DNA from: Roseofilum acuticapitatum BLCC-M154
Lineage (GTDB): Bacteria > Cyanobacteriota > Cyanobacteriia > Cyanobacteriales > Desertifilaceae
Assembly: GCF_030068475.1 (NCBI RefSeq)
Contig: NZ_JAQOSP010000134.1
Span: 1 to 64,000, forward strand
Direction: 5' to 3'
Length of the DNA stretch: 64,000 nt
Under the pieces are notes generated by a model. The model made no database searches. It saw only the letters and a list, made by a program, of their open reading frames with translations, and was not told the DNA's origin. The stretch's first letter is position 1, and each line of letters opens with the position of its first letter. The position numbers were made by a program, and so were the translations under genes. This document shows, piece after piece, positions 17,004 to 26,085 of this stretch.

Positions 17004-18521
17004 ATGAGCTTTACCTCTCTCCTTTATGGTGTATTTTTATTCAGTGTTTGTATTCTCTATTGGTCAAGTCGATCGGGGAAAACACGGTTTCTGTTATTGG
17101 CGATCGCCTCATTACTCTTTTACGCCTCTTGGCAACCCCAATATATTCCCCTGCTGTTGGCAATGACTTGGGTGAACTATAGTTTAGCCAAAGTCCTGGT
17201 TCCGGACTCTGTACAGGGTTCCCACGCCCAAGACTGGCAGCTCTCTAACCAAGAGTGGCAGTTTGCTCAAGCGGGTTGGAATCAACGGCGTTTTTTTGTT
17301 TTAGTCCTTGGTATCCTCTTAAATATCTTTCTGTTATTCGGCTTTAAGTATATTCCCTTTGTCCTCGGTTCCGTGGGTCAAATCGCTCAACTCCCCACTG
17401 CTACGGCTTCTGCGGACTGGGTGAGTGACAATGTAATCGCCCCTTTGGGACTGAGTTTCTTCTGTTTCGAGGCGATCGCCTATTTAGTCGATGTCTATCG
17501 AGGCGCACCCGCAGCCAAAAGTTTCACCAAATTCGCCGCCTATAAACTCTTTTTTCCCAAACTCATTTCCGGCCCCATCACCCTTTATCACCAACTCACC
17601 ACCCAACTGAGAAATCCTCAATTTCCCACCATCGAAATGTTTACCGAAGGCTTATGGCTCATTGCATTAGGAGCCACCAAAAAAGCCCTCATTGCTGACC
17701 GTTTAGCCGTGATTGTAGACCTCAGTTTTACTCATTTAGTCCGTGCCGGAAGTTGGGATTTAGGGTTAGCCACCCTCGCCTATGGACTGCAACTCTATTT
17801 AGACTTTAGTGGCTATGTCGATATTGTGCGCGGCAGTGCCATTTTACTCGGCTTAACTTTACCCGAAAACTTTGAAGACCCCTACTTTACCACCAGCATC
17901 GCCGACTTTTGGCGACGCTGGCACATGACCCTCGGAAATTGGCTCAGAAACTATCTCTATTTTCCCTTGGGAGGCTCTCGTTTAGGACTCTTTAGAACCT
18001 GTTTCAATCTGCTGATGGTCATGCTGATTGCCGGAATTTGGCATGGTGCAGCCTGGGGATTTATTATCTGGGGGGTTTATCATGGATTGGCATTAGTTGT
18101 CCATCGTTTAATCGATAGTATTTCCAAAACAAGTTATGCCTTAAAAACGTTTTGGAAAAGTTTACCCGGCACAGTATTAGCTTGGCTCATGACCCAACTG
18201 ATGGTCTTTACGGCTTGGATATTTTTCCGCCTGCCTAACTTAAAAGACTCCTGGTTTGCCATTTCCCACTTGTTCGGCAAAGAGGCCGATCCCCAATTTA
18301 CCCAGAAAATTTATCTGGATACTTTGGGAATCGATCGCCTCCAATTTACCTGGATATTATTCGCTCTCGTGGGTGTGATGGCCCTTCTCTTTTTATTGCA
18401 GCGTCGCTTAAATTTACAGCTTAATTGGCCCATTAAGTTAGTTTTAATTCCTATCAGTTTATATTTAGTCTGGTTACTCGCTCCCCAAGGGGCACTACCC
18501 TATATTTACTTTGATTTTTAG
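17004..18521 (+). CDS. MBOAT-family O-acyltransferase
   Basis: A 505-residue polytopic membrane protein of the AlgI/DltB group. The hallmark is the LDFSGYVDIVRG...NFEDPYFTTSIADFWRRWH block (about 270-310), followed by YFPLGGSR and WHGAAWGFIIWGVYHGL, which contains the conserved histidine (about 345-360). AlgI-type proteins move acetyl or acyl groups across the membrane to polysaccharide or other exported acceptors; the acceptor here is unknown. It starts at the ATG of MSFTSLLYGVF. The UPF0182 gene follows on the same strand after 75 bp and may be co-transcribed. Confidence 0.92.
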   Translation: MSFTSLLYGVFLFSVCILYWSSRSGKTRFLLLAIASLLFYASWQPQYIPLLLAMTWVNYSLAKVLVPDSVQGSHAQDWQLSNQEWQFAQAGWNQRRFFVLVLGILLNIFLLFGFKYIPFVLGSVGQIAQLPTATASADWVSDNVIAPLGLSFFCFEAIAYLVDVYRGAPAAKSFTKFAAYKLFFPKLISGPITLYHQLTTQLRNPQFPTIEMFTEGLWLIALGATKKALIADRLAVIVDLSFTHLVRAGSWDLGLATLAYGLQLYLDFSGYVDIVRGSAILLGLTLPENFEDPYFTTSIADFWRRWHMTLGNWLRNYLYFPLGGSRLGLFRTCFNLLMVMLIAGIWHGAAWGFIIWGVYHGLALVVHRLIDSISKTSYALKTFWKSLPGTVLAWLMTQLMVFTAWIFFRLPNLKDSWFAISHLFGKEADPQFTQKIYLDTLGIDRLQFTWILFALVGVMALLFLLQRRLNLQLNWPIKLVLIPISLYLVWLLAPQGALPYIYFDF

Positions 18522-18596
18522 CGACGATTCCGCTATCCTATGAATAGGAGTAGCTAACCTGAATGTTAAGCCAAAAGAGTCAATCGCCGCCAAAAT

Positions 18597-21515
18597 ATGC
18601 AGTGGTTAAGATCGCCCAAAATCGGTTGGATATCAGTCATCCTCTTGGCAGGATGGCTCACCTTCGACATCACCACCAACTTAATTGCCGAAGGACTCTG
18701 GTTTAACGAACTCGGTTATGGGACTGAATTTTCTCTGCGAGTGCAAACCCAACTCATCGTCGGAGCGATCGTTTTTGGACTCAGCACCCTTTATCTGTGC
18801 GGTAACCTCTGGGTGGCTAACCTCCTCAAACATCCCAACCCCCCGGAAGATCAAGACGCTTATCCCAAATATCCCAAAAGCGTTCCCCTCGGTTGGTTAT
18901 TCGTCTCCCTCGGACTCTTAACCCTCGTCTTGGGATTAATGCTCCTGCAATATGGAGAAGTCATCCTCCAATATTGGCATACCGATTTTAATATTGCCCG
19001 TCCAACCCCCGAACTGCCCCCTCGCTTTCGCCCAGAATCAGCCGTTGACACCTTTTTAGAGCTACCCTCTTCTCCCCTGAAAGCCTTACTCATTCTCGCC
19101 TTTCCTATCCTTCTCGTTTGCATTCCCCAAAGAACCTTACTGGCGATCGCCATTCTCTTAAGTTACGGTTTAGGAATCATTTTATCCAGCCATTGGGCCA
19201 GAATTTTAGCCGTTTTTAATCCCACCTCCTTTTATCAAGTCGATCCCCTCTTTAATCAAGATATTAGCTTCTACATCTTCAGCTTACCCGTTCTCCATCT
19301 CCTCGAATTTTGGCTCGTTATCCTCTGTGTTTTTTCCCTACTTGGCATTACCATTATCTATCTCTTATCGGGTAGAAGTTTAGCCCTCGGTAGTTTCCCC
19401 GGTTTTTCCCCTAAACAGCGCCGCCATCTGCAAGTCATCAGTGCTGCTGTCATGTTTAGCGTTGCCTATAGTTATGCCCTCTCTCGCTATGAACTGCTCT
19501 ATTCTCCCACCGGAGTCATTTATGGAGCAAGCTTCACCGATATTTATACCCAAAAACCCATGATTGAAGTGCTGTCTATTTTGGCAGCCGCCTATGGAAT
19601 TTTCCTCTTAGGTCGTTCTGTTTATTGGGCGAAGAAATGCGATATTTGGAGAAACCTGATTTATGTAATGATTCTCTATTTAGGGATTGCTGGAGTGAGT
19701 AACTATGCCCTTCCTGTCCTCAGTCAACGCTTAATTGTCCAACCCAATGAACTGGGTCGAGAAACTCCATTTATCAAGCGTAGCATTGAGTTTACTCGGT
19801 CAGCCTTTAATTTAGACAAAATTGAAGTTTATCCCTTTAATCCTGAAGGACAGTTAACCGTACAAGACTTGCTCAACAATAAACTCACGCTCGATAACAT
19901 CAGGCTCTGGGATACCCGCCCCCTATTGCAAACCAACCGTCAACTTCAGCAAATTCGCTTATATTATAAATTTCTGGATGCAGATATTGAACGCTACACT
20001 TTCCGCAAACCTGATTATCAAGGAAGTTCTAAACAACAGGTTATTTTAGCCCCTAGAGAATTAGACTATGAAGGAGTTCCTCAAGAGGCCAAAACTTGGG
20101 TGAATGAACATTTAGTCTATACCCATGGATACGGGTTTACGATGTCCCCGGTGAATACGGTAGCAGAGGATGGCTTGCCGGAATATTATGTCAAAGATAT
20201 TGGGTCAGAAAATCCCCAAGGAGAAACGACTCCTGTTTGGATTTCGGAACCTCGAATTCGAGATAGTATCCCCATTGGTCAACCGAGAATTTATTATGGG
20301 GAATTGACCAATACTTATATTATGACTCCTTCGACGGAGCCAGAGTTAGATTATCCCCAAGGAGATGCCAACCAATATAACTTTTATGATGGTACAGGGG
20401 GAGTCCCGATCGCCAGTCGTTGGAGACGGTGGTTATTTGCTAAATACTTGAAAGATTGGGAAATGCTGTTAACCCAATCTTTTACCCCAGAAACTAAAGT
20501 TTTATTTCGCCGCAATATCGTCGATCGCGTCAAGGCGATCGCGCCCTTCCTCCAATTCGATCAAGACCCCTATTTAGTGGTTGCTAATACCGATTTAAGT
20601 GGCGATCGGAGTGCTAATAAAGAAAATTTTTTATACTGGATTATTGACGGCTATACAACCAGCGATCGCTATCCCTATTCTGACCCTGGAGAGCTGTCCT
20701 TTAACTATATTCGTAACTCCGTAAAAGTTGTCGTCGATGCCTACAATGGCAAGGTCTATTTCTTCATTGCCGATGACTCCGATCCGATGATTCAAACCCT
20801 AGCCAAAATATTTCCTAAGCTGTTCCGCTCCTTAGACGATATGCCCCCATCTCTAAGGGTTCATATTCGCTATCCTGTAGATCTATTTAATATCCAATCT
20901 AATCAACTTTTAACTTATCATATGCGCGATCCGCAAGTATTTTACAACCGCGAAGATCAATGGCGCGTTCCTCTAGAAATTTATGGCGGTCAACCCCAAA
21001 CCGTAGAACCTTACTATTTAATTATTAAATTACCCACAGAAAACCGAGAGGAATTTATCTTACTCTATCCCTTTACCCCCGCCAGCCGTAATAACCTAAT
21101 TGCCTGGTTAGCGGGTCGTTCCGATGGCGAAAATTATGGTAAACTTTTACTCTATCAGTTTTCTAAACAACAGCTCATTTATGGGCCCGAACAAATTGAT
21201 GCTCTGATTAATCAAGACCCGGAAATTTCCCGTCAGATTTCTCTGTGGGATCGGCAGGGATCAAAAGCAATTCAGGGTAATCTCCTAATTATTCCCATTG
21301 AAAAATCCCTGCTTTACGTGGAACCTCTGTATTTAGAAGCGGAGCAAAATAGTCTACCTACCCTAGTGCGCGTGATTGTAGCTTATAACAATCAGATCGT
21401 GATGGCGAATACTCTAGATAGAGCGATCGATGCTATTTTTAATTCGTCGAATTCTCCTTCAGCTAACCCCAATCCAACCGTCATTCGCAACTTAGATGAA
21501 ATTGTCCCGCCCTAG
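18597..21515 (+). CDS. UPF0182 family large membrane protein
   Basis: This 972-residue protein begins with about seven transmembrane segments (between 10 and 375), among them WISVILLAGWLTFDITTNL and LGWLFVSLGLLTLVLGLML. A large extramembrane region follows, with the family features RPLLQTNRQLQQIRLYYKF, DVDIERY-like DADIERY, APRELD, YTHGYGFTMSPVN and IYYGE. Length and motif order match UPF0182. The function of this family is not established. Location just after the MBOAT gene on the same strand suggests membrane or cell-surface work, which is inference only. Confidence 0.93.
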   Translation: MQWLRSPKIGWISVILLAGWLTFDITTNLIAEGLWFNELGYGTEFSLRVQTQLIVGAIVFGLSTLYLCGNLWVANLLKHPNPPEDQDAYPKYPKSVPLGWLFVSLGLLTLVLGLMLLQYGEVILQYWHTDFNIARPTPELPPRFRPESAVDTFLELPSSPLKALLILAFPILLVCIPQRTLLAIAILLSYGLGIILSSHWARILAVFNPTSFYQVDPLFNQDISFYIFSLPVLHLLEFWLVILCVFSLLGITIIYLLSGRSLALGSFPGFSPKQRRHLQVISAAVMFSVAYSYALSRYELLYSPTGVIYGASFTDIYTQKPMIEVLSILAAAYGIFLLGRSVYWAKKCDIWRNLIYVMILYLGIAGVSNYALPVLSQRLIVQPNELGRETPFIKRSIEFTRSAFNLDKIEVYPFNPEGQLTVQDLLNNKLTLDNIRLWDTRPLLQTNRQLQQIRLYYKFLDADIERYTFRKPDYQGSSKQQVILAPRELDYEGVPQEAKTWVNEHLVYTHGYGFTMSPVNTVAEDGLPEYYVKDIGSENPQGETTPVWISEPRIRDSIPIGQPRIYYGELTNTYIMTPSTEPELDYPQGDANQYNFYDGTGGVPIASRWRRWLFAKYLKDWEMLLTQSFTPETKVLFRRNIVDRVKAIAPFLQFDQDPYLVVANTDLSGDRSANKENFLYWIIDGYTTSDRYPYSDPGELSFNYIRNSVKVVVDAYNGKVYFFIADDSDPMIQTLAKIFPKLFRSLDDMPPSLRVHIRYPVDLFNIQSNQLLTYHMRDPQVFYNREDQWRVPLEIYGGQPQTVEPYYLIIKLPTENREEFILLYPFTPASRNNLIAWLAGRSDGENYGKLLLYQFSKQQLIYGPEQIDALINQDPEISRQISLWDRQGSKAIQGNLLIIPIEKSLLYVEPLYLEAEQNSLPTLVRVIVAYNNQIVMANTLDRAIDAIFNSSNSPSANPNPTVIRNLDEIVPP

Positions 21516-21567
21516 AGGTTAGAATGGGTAAGGCAGATGGCAAGCTCCGATCTCAACGGTAGGGTTT

Positions 21568-21765
21568 ATGCAAAAAAAACGACAACAGATCCACGATCTC
21601 GTCGATCAACTTCCGGAAGAATACTTACAAGAAGTTTGGACTTTTTTAGTGCCTCTGTGTGTGGATGCTTATGTACTGACCATGATTCAAGTGACTATGG
21701 ATACAATAAAGCCAGGTGACTTCATGACTCGTGAAGAAGCTCTAGGGTTTTTGCATCACCGATGA
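21568..21765 (+). CDS. Small putative antitoxin
   Basis: The 65-residue protein begins with a DUF2281-like helix (IHDLVDQLPEEYLQEVWTFLVPL, about 8-30) seen in antitoxins of type II modules, and ends in FMTREEALGFLHHR. It lies 28 bp before a RelE/ParE-like small ORF on the same strand. The central segment (about 31-50) is more hydrophobic than usual for an antitoxin. Role assigned from the gene pair; the family match is weak. Confidence 0.55.
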   Translation: MQKKRQQIHDLVDQLPEEYLQEVWTFLVPLCVDAYVLTMIQVTMDTIKPGDFMTREEALGFLHHR

Positions 21766-21793
21766 CTGAATTACTGGCAGAGGTGAAAATCCG

Positions 21794-22093
21794 ATGACTG
21801 TTGCGCCTTCCTCCACGGTATCCCAGATTCAATATCAACTGCTCTATCACCGTAGCTTTCTTCAAGATCTACAAAAGTTACAGAGGAAAGAGAAGAGCAG
21901 CTATGAAAAGATTTATCACTTTGTATTTACGGAGTTTCTGAGCCTGAAACGCCTAGAAGATCTGCCCAAACTCCATCGACTCGGGCCAGAGCGGATGTTC
22001 TATCATTTTACGATGGGAGAATACCTGATTGCGATCGCCGTGATGGGACAAATTGTTAAATTTATCCGGATTCTTCCCAAACCGAAGATCTAA
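21794..22093 (+). CDS. Putative RelE/ParE-superfamily toxin
   Basis: A basic protein of 99 residues with the RelE/ParE fold pattern: a helical hairpin (YHRSFLQDLQKLQRKEKSSYEKIYHFVF, about 18-45), then LPKLHRLGPERMFYHFTMGEYLIAIAVMGQIVKFIRILPKP (about 58-97), equivalent to the strand-rich core ending in a V/I-R-I-L strand. It stops soon after that strand, so the C-terminal catalytic residues seen in many RelE ribonucleases may be missing. It is preceded by the small gene at 21568 with no intervening promoter visible. Activity is unproven. Confidence 0.6.
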   Translation: MTVAPSSTVSQIQYQLLYHRSFLQDLQKLQRKEKSSYEKIYHFVFTEFLSLKRLEDLPKLHRLGPERMFYHFTMGEYLIAIAVMGQIVKFIRILPKPKI

Positions 22094-22189
22094 ACGGTAT
22101 TGTGTCTAGGGGAGAGTCTCAAAGTAAGCTCTCATTCGTTTTGATCGGCGATCGCCGAAAATGCCTCAACCCTTTGGAGAAGACTGGTT

Positions 22190-23776
22190 ATGGATGCAGC
22201 AACCCTCTGGCAACGCTATCAAGACTGGCTGTACACCCACGACGGCCTCGGATTTTATCTCGATATTAGTCGAATGAGGTTTGACGATCGCTTCGTTGCC
22301 GAAATGAAACCCAAGTTTGACAAAGCCTTTGCGGAAATGGCCAAACTCGAAGCTGGGGCGATCGCCAACCCAGATGAAGGCCGCATGGTGGGCCACTATT
22401 GGTTACGCAACACCGATATCGCCCCCAACTCCCAACTAAAAGCCGAAATCAACGACACCCTAGAAGCCATCCATCGCTTTGCCCAAGATATCCACTCCGG
22501 AACCATCAAACCCCCCAACGCCCCTAAATTTACCGATATTCTCTCCATTGGGATTGGGGGATCGGCTCTGGGGCCGGAATTCGTCGCTGAAGCCTTAGCC
22601 TCCTCCTCTCCCCAACTCAACATTCACTTCATAGACAACACCGATCCCACCGGTATCGATCGCACCCTAGGTAAACTTAAAGATAAACTGCACACTACCC
22701 TGGCGATTGTGATCTCCAAATCGGGAGGCACACCAGAAACCCGCAACGGCATGGTCGAAGTTCAAGCCGCCTATCAAGCCGCCAACCTCCCCTACAGTCC
22801 CCACTTTATCGCCATTACCGGCCATGGCAGTAAACTAGAAAAGATGGCGGAATCGGAAAATTGGTTAGCCACCTTCCCCATGCACGACTGGGTAGGGGGA
22901 CGCACTTCCGAACTCTCCGCCGTTGGCTTAGTTCCCGCCGCTCTGCAAGGCATCGACATCGATCAAATGTTAGCGGGAGCCAAAGAAATGGATGAAGCCA
23001 CCCGCATCCCCGAACTCAAACAAAATCCCGCCGCCCTCCTCGCCCTTGCCTGGTATTTTGCGGGAAACGGCAAAGGGGAAAAAGATATGGTCATTTTGCC
23101 CTACAAAGATAGCTTGCTGCTCTTTAGCCGCTATCTGCAACAGTTGGTGATGGAATCCTTGGGCAAAGAAAAGGATTTAGACGGCAATACGGTCTATCAA
23201 GGGATTGCCGTTTATGGAAATAAAGGCTCCACCGACCAACATGCCTATGTCCAGCAATTGCGCGAAGGTGTACCCAATTTCTTTGTCACCTTTATTGAAG
23301 TCCTCAAAGACCGGGATCAAGAGTCTCCCGAAGTTGAACCAGGTGTGACATCGGGCGACTATCTGTCGGGACTCTTGCAAGGAACCCGCCAAGCCTTATA
23401 CGACAATAACCGCGATTCGATTACGGTTACGATTCCGGAAGTGACTCCCCGCACCGTAGGTGCATTAATTGCCCTCTATGAGCGGGCAGTGGGATTATAT
23501 GCCACCTTGGTGAATATCAATGCCTATCACCAACCGGGAGTAGAAGCGGGTAAAAAAGCGGCTGCCAGTATTCTCCAGTTGCAAAATCAAATTGTGCAGG
23601 CTTTAGCCGAGAGTAATCAGCCTTTATCTTTGGCGGAATTAGCGGCTGCTGCCAATGCTCCAGAAGAAACCGAAGCGGTTTACAAAATTGTCCGTCATTT
23701 AGCGGCCAATAATCGCGGAGTCGTCTTGCAAGGTGATGCTTCTCAACTCCAGCAGTTGAAGGTCACGGGGGAATAG
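22190..23776 (+). CDS. pgi: Glucose-6-phosphate isomerase
   Basis: It interconverts glucose-6-phosphate and fructose-6-phosphate in the cytoplasm, linking the Calvin cycle, glycolysis and glycogen metabolism. The 528 residues fit the cyanobacterial form. Visible are [18 protein letters not shown] (about 119-136), [13 protein letters not shown] (about 174-186), [13 protein letters not shown], the [12 protein letters not shown] segment and the [13 protein letters not shown] catalytic stretch (about 350-362). It follows the toxin-like gene by 96 bp. A G-rich then C-rich low-complexity tract starts at the stop. Confidence 0.97.
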   Translation: MDAATLWQRYQDWLYTHDGLGFYLDISRMRFDDRFVAEMKPKFDKAFAEMAKLEAGAIANPDEGRMVGHYWLRNTDIAPNSQLKAEINDTLEAIHRFAQDIHSGTIKPPNAPKFTDILSIGIGGSALGPEFVAEALASSSPQLNIHFIDNTDPTGIDRTLGKLKDKLHTTLAIVISKSGGTPETRNGMVEVQAAYQAANLPYSPHFIAITGHGSKLEKMAESENWLATFPMHDWVGGRTSELSAVGLVPAALQGIDIDQMLAGAKEMDEATRIPELKQNPAALLALAWYFAGNGKGEKDMVILPYKDSLLLFSRYLQQLVMESLGKEKDLDGNTVYQGIAVYGNKGSTDQHAYVQQLREGVPNFFVTFIEVLKDRDQESPEVEPGVTSGDYLSGLLQGTRQALYDNNRDSITVTIPEVTPRTVGALIALYERAVGLYATLVNINAYHQPGVEAGKKAAASILQLQNQIVQALAESNQPLSLAELAAAANAPEETEAVYKIVRHLAANNRGVVLQGDASQLQQLKVTGE

Positions 23777-23826
23777 GGAATGGGGAATAGGGAATAGGCT
23801 ATCCCCCCATCCCCCCATCCCCCCAT
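23768..23826. repeat. Low-complexity inverted tract (GGGGAATA / CCCCCCAT)
   Basis: Starting inside the last codons of pgi, GGGGAATAGGGAAT-like units on the left face CCCCCCAT units on the right across CTAT. The two halves can fold into a G:C-rich hairpin that would end pgi transcription. The same unit type appears at about 2073-2120. Confidence 0.5.
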
Positions 23827-24033
23827 TCAATTCAACTTCAAGGCACTTGCGGGGACTTCTTCCCAAGAAGAAACGGTACGCATCCGAGCTGTCCATCCGG
23901 CTTGTTTTTGGTCTTCTGTGAGGTTGCTGTTAAAGGAGTCGTGGCAGTCCTGAGCTTGTTTGTGATCGGAACAGGCAATGCAAGCATAGATCATGCCAGA
24001 GGGATCGATTTGTTCATTCACCCAAATAGTCAT
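23827..24033 (-). CDS. Conserved cyanobacterial hypothetical, 68 residues
   Basis: The protein starts MTIWVNEQIDPSGMIYACIACSD and contains an AC-xx-CSD pair and CHDSF, then GWTARMRTVSSWEEVPASALKLN. The three cysteines and the short length are consistent with a small conserved soluble protein I recall in other cyanobacteria, without known function. The gene is convergent with pgi (50 bp gap) and 36 bp downstream of the GNAT gene on its own strand, so it may be its second cistron. Confidence 0.7.
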   Translation of the reverse strand: MTIWVNEQIDPSGMIYACIACSDHKQAQDCHDSFNSNLTEDQKQAGWTARMRTVSSWEEVPASALKLN

Positions 24034-24069
24034 AGGGCATATACTCCTAAAGTAAGAAATATCTAGATT

Positions 24070-24561
24070 CTAAGTGGCTAAGTCGCTAAGGGCTGAACCG
24101 GTGACGCGACAAATTCGCCAGTCGGGAAGCACATCAGCGCCCATGCGTTGGTAGAAGGCGATCGCCGGTTGATTCCAGTCCAATACCGCCCACTCAAAGC
24201 GCCCACAACCCCGCTCTAGAGCGATTTTTGCCAAAGTTTTCAATAGGGCAGACCCAATCCCTTGACGGCGATATTCGGGTCGCACAAACAGGTCTTCGAG
24301 ATAGAGTCCGGGTTGGGTGCGAAAGGTAGAATAGTTATGGAAAAAGAGGGCAAACCCCACCGGTTTTCCCTCCCATTGGGCAATTAAGGCTTCTACATAG
24401 TGTCGATCGCACAGATGTTTTTCCAGCTCGGCTACACTCCCGACCACTTGATCGGATAATTGCTCATATTCGGCTAACGCGCCGATCAAGTCGAATAGAA
24501 TGGGGACATCATCGCGGGTTGCGGGTCGAATATCGAGTTGGGGGCGATCGCCTGGAGTCAT
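24070..24561 (-). CDS. GNAT-family N-acetyltransferase (diamine acetyltransferase-like)
   Basis: A 163-residue, single GNAT domain. IRPATRDDVPILFDLI (11-26) is the N-terminal strand-helix, LYLEDLFVRPEYRRQGIGSALLKTL (about 86-110) is the acetyl-CoA-binding motif A (RRQGIG), and FEWAVLDWNQPAIAFYQRMGA (about 120-140) is motif B. The layout is most like spermidine/spermine N1-acetyltransferase or diamine acetyltransferases; the substrate cannot be set from sequence. It lies 26 bp after the sigma-factor stop on the same strand, so it may be co-transcribed with it. Confidence 0.88.
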   Translation of the reverse strand: MTPGDRPQLDIRPATRDDVPILFDLIGALAEYEQLSDQVVGSVAELEKHLCDRHYVEALIAQWEGKPVGFALFFHNYSTFRTQPGLYLEDLFVRPEYRRQGIGSALLKTLAKIALERGCGRFEWAVLDWNQPAIAFYQRMGADVLPDWRICRVTGSALSDLAT

Positions 24562-24587
24562 GGTTGCATCAAATACCGATTTTTAAG

Positions 24588-25709
24588 TTAGCGCAGCCAA
24601 GCTTTCAACCGTTGAGCCACTTGAGGACGACGCAATTTCCGCATAGCTTTGGTTTGAATTTGCCGCACTCGTTCGCGGGAGAGATTGAACAAATGGCTGA
24701 CTTCTTCTAGAGTATAGGGTTTTCCGGTGCTTAAGCCATACCTTAAGGAAATAATATCTTTTTCCCGTTCCGTCAGTACATCGCTGAGAACCGAGAGGAT
24801 TTCCTGACGCATCATGGTTTCGCTAATCTGCGCTTCTGGAGATTGGGTTCCCTGATCTTCGAGTAAATCGAGTAATTCCGTATCTTGATCTTCTCCAAAG
24901 CGATGATTTAAAGAGAGCGATCGCCGACGCACTTGATGCAAATAGCGCAATTGTGCAATCGAAATTTCCAATGCTTCTGCTAGTTCCACTTCCGTGGGGT
25001 TGCGTTCGAGTTTTTGCCGCAGTTGCTGTTGCATCACCCGCATTTTATTCAGCTTTTCCACCACATGAATGGGCAATCTTACTGTGCGTCCATGGTTAGC
25101 TAAGGTGCGGGTGATTCCCTGACGAATCCACCAGTAGGCATAGGTAGAAAACTTATAACCCTTTTCGGGATCGAACTTTTCTGCGGCTCGATTTAATCCC
25201 AATGCACCCTCTTGAATCAGATCGAGAAATGGAACTCCTCGATTCACATATCGTTTCGCAATCGACACCACCAATCGCAGATTCGATCGCACCATTTTTT
25301 GTTTGGCAATTTGGCTTTGTTTAAGTTTAATGCCAATTTCAGCTTCTCTTAACCCACTCGCACCAGCTAGTTCGCTAAGGGTTGGACTTTTTCCTGTCTT
25401 AGCGATAATTTGTTCAGTGATTTTTTGCAGATCCACCCCTTCTTGAACTTGGCGAGATAAGATTACTTCTTCTTCTGCACTCAAGAGGGGATAACGTGCC
25501 ATTTCTTTGAGAAATAGACCTACCGTATCCTCATTGATCCAAGCGATTGAATCTGTCCAATCTTGGGTAGATAATGAGGAAGCAGGGTCTACGGGATCTG
25601 ATGATAATAAATTCAGGGGACTTAAAACAGAAGCTTTTGCCTCTGACTTCATCTGGGAATTATCGTATTCCCGATCGATCGATCCGTGATTTTTTGGGCT
25701 GTTCAACAT
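24588..25709 (-). CDS. Group 2 RNA polymerase sigma factor (sigma-70 family)
   Basis: It directs RNA polymerase to alternative promoters. Region 1.2 is FLKEMARYPLLSAEEEVILSRQVQEG. Region 2 includes NLRLVVSIAKRYVNRGVPFLDLIQEGALGLNRAAEKFDPEKGYKFSTYAYWWIRQGITR. Region 3 follows RLPIHVVEKLNK. Region 4 ends in LTEREKDIISLRYGL...TLEEVSHLFNLSRERVRQIQ. The missing long region 1.1 makes it group 2. Its length of about 373 residues is longer than SigB/SigD and suggests the SigC type, without proof. I chose the ATG at 25709; a TTG at 25739 is the longest alternative. Residues 1-60 are non-conserved. Confidence 0.93.
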   Translation of the reverse strand: MLNSPKNHGSIDREYDNSQMKSEAKASVLSPLNLLSSDPVDPASSLSTQDWTDSIAWINEDTVGLFLKEMARYPLLSAEEEVILSRQVQEGVDLQKITEQIIAKTGKSPTLSELAGASGLREAEIGIKLKQSQIAKQKMVRSNLRLVVSIAKRYVNRGVPFLDLIQEGALGLNRAAEKFDPEKGYKFSTYAYWWIRQGITRTLANHGRTVRLPIHVVEKLNKMRVMQQQLRQKLERNPTEVELAEALEISIAQLRYLHQVRRRSLSLNHRFGEDQDTELLDLLEDQGTQSPEAQISETMMRQEILSVLSDVLTEREKDIISLRYGLSTGKPYTLEEVSHLFNLSRERVRQIQTKAMRKLRRPQVAQRLKAWLR

Positions 25710-25739
25710 AGGAAATGACAAAATTGAGTGGCACTTCAA

Positions 25740-26085
25740 AGGATTAAGGATCTGTGGTGTGAGGAGCGATTATTTTAGAAGACGACTTGTAAGCTTAAGT
25801 CAAGGGAATTTGAGCGAGAAGGGTTCGGAGTGTCCTTAGTGTAATAGCATAATTTAAGGTTGGCAATAAAGAGCTGAGTAAAGGATACAAAAGTTATTGT
25901 TGTGTTGTTTTTTCTCAAGTTTCTGTGGACTACGATACACTCTGACCCTGAAAATGATAAATCCTAATCTTTTTGATAGAATTTAACCCGTCTCAAGCTA
26001 CCGATCGGGCTTGGCGCTGGTGATGGGTAACTGGTCATCGGCTTTGGAGACGGTAGTATGGAAGCAGTTCGCCATCTAAAGCTTT
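25740..26085. other. Divergent promoter region, sigma factor / priA
   Basis: The 346-bp region separates two divergent genes. It contains an AT-rich stretch (about 25840-25990) with TACGATACACTCTGACC (near 25930) that may carry priA promoter elements. No gene, repeat shared with other parts of the window, or strong terminator is seen. Confidence 0.4.

Noticed and set aside
16871-17182. 103-codon forward frame overlapping the MBOAT start
   Set aside because: It overlaps the well-supported MBOAT gene in a different frame.
21537-21719. 60-codon forward frame
   Set aside because: It is in another frame of the antitoxin-like gene, which has the better family resemblance.
23827-24033. Possible CP12-like or ferredoxin-type small protein
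   Set aside because: The cysteine spacing and overall sequence fit neither family, so it is left as hypothetical.
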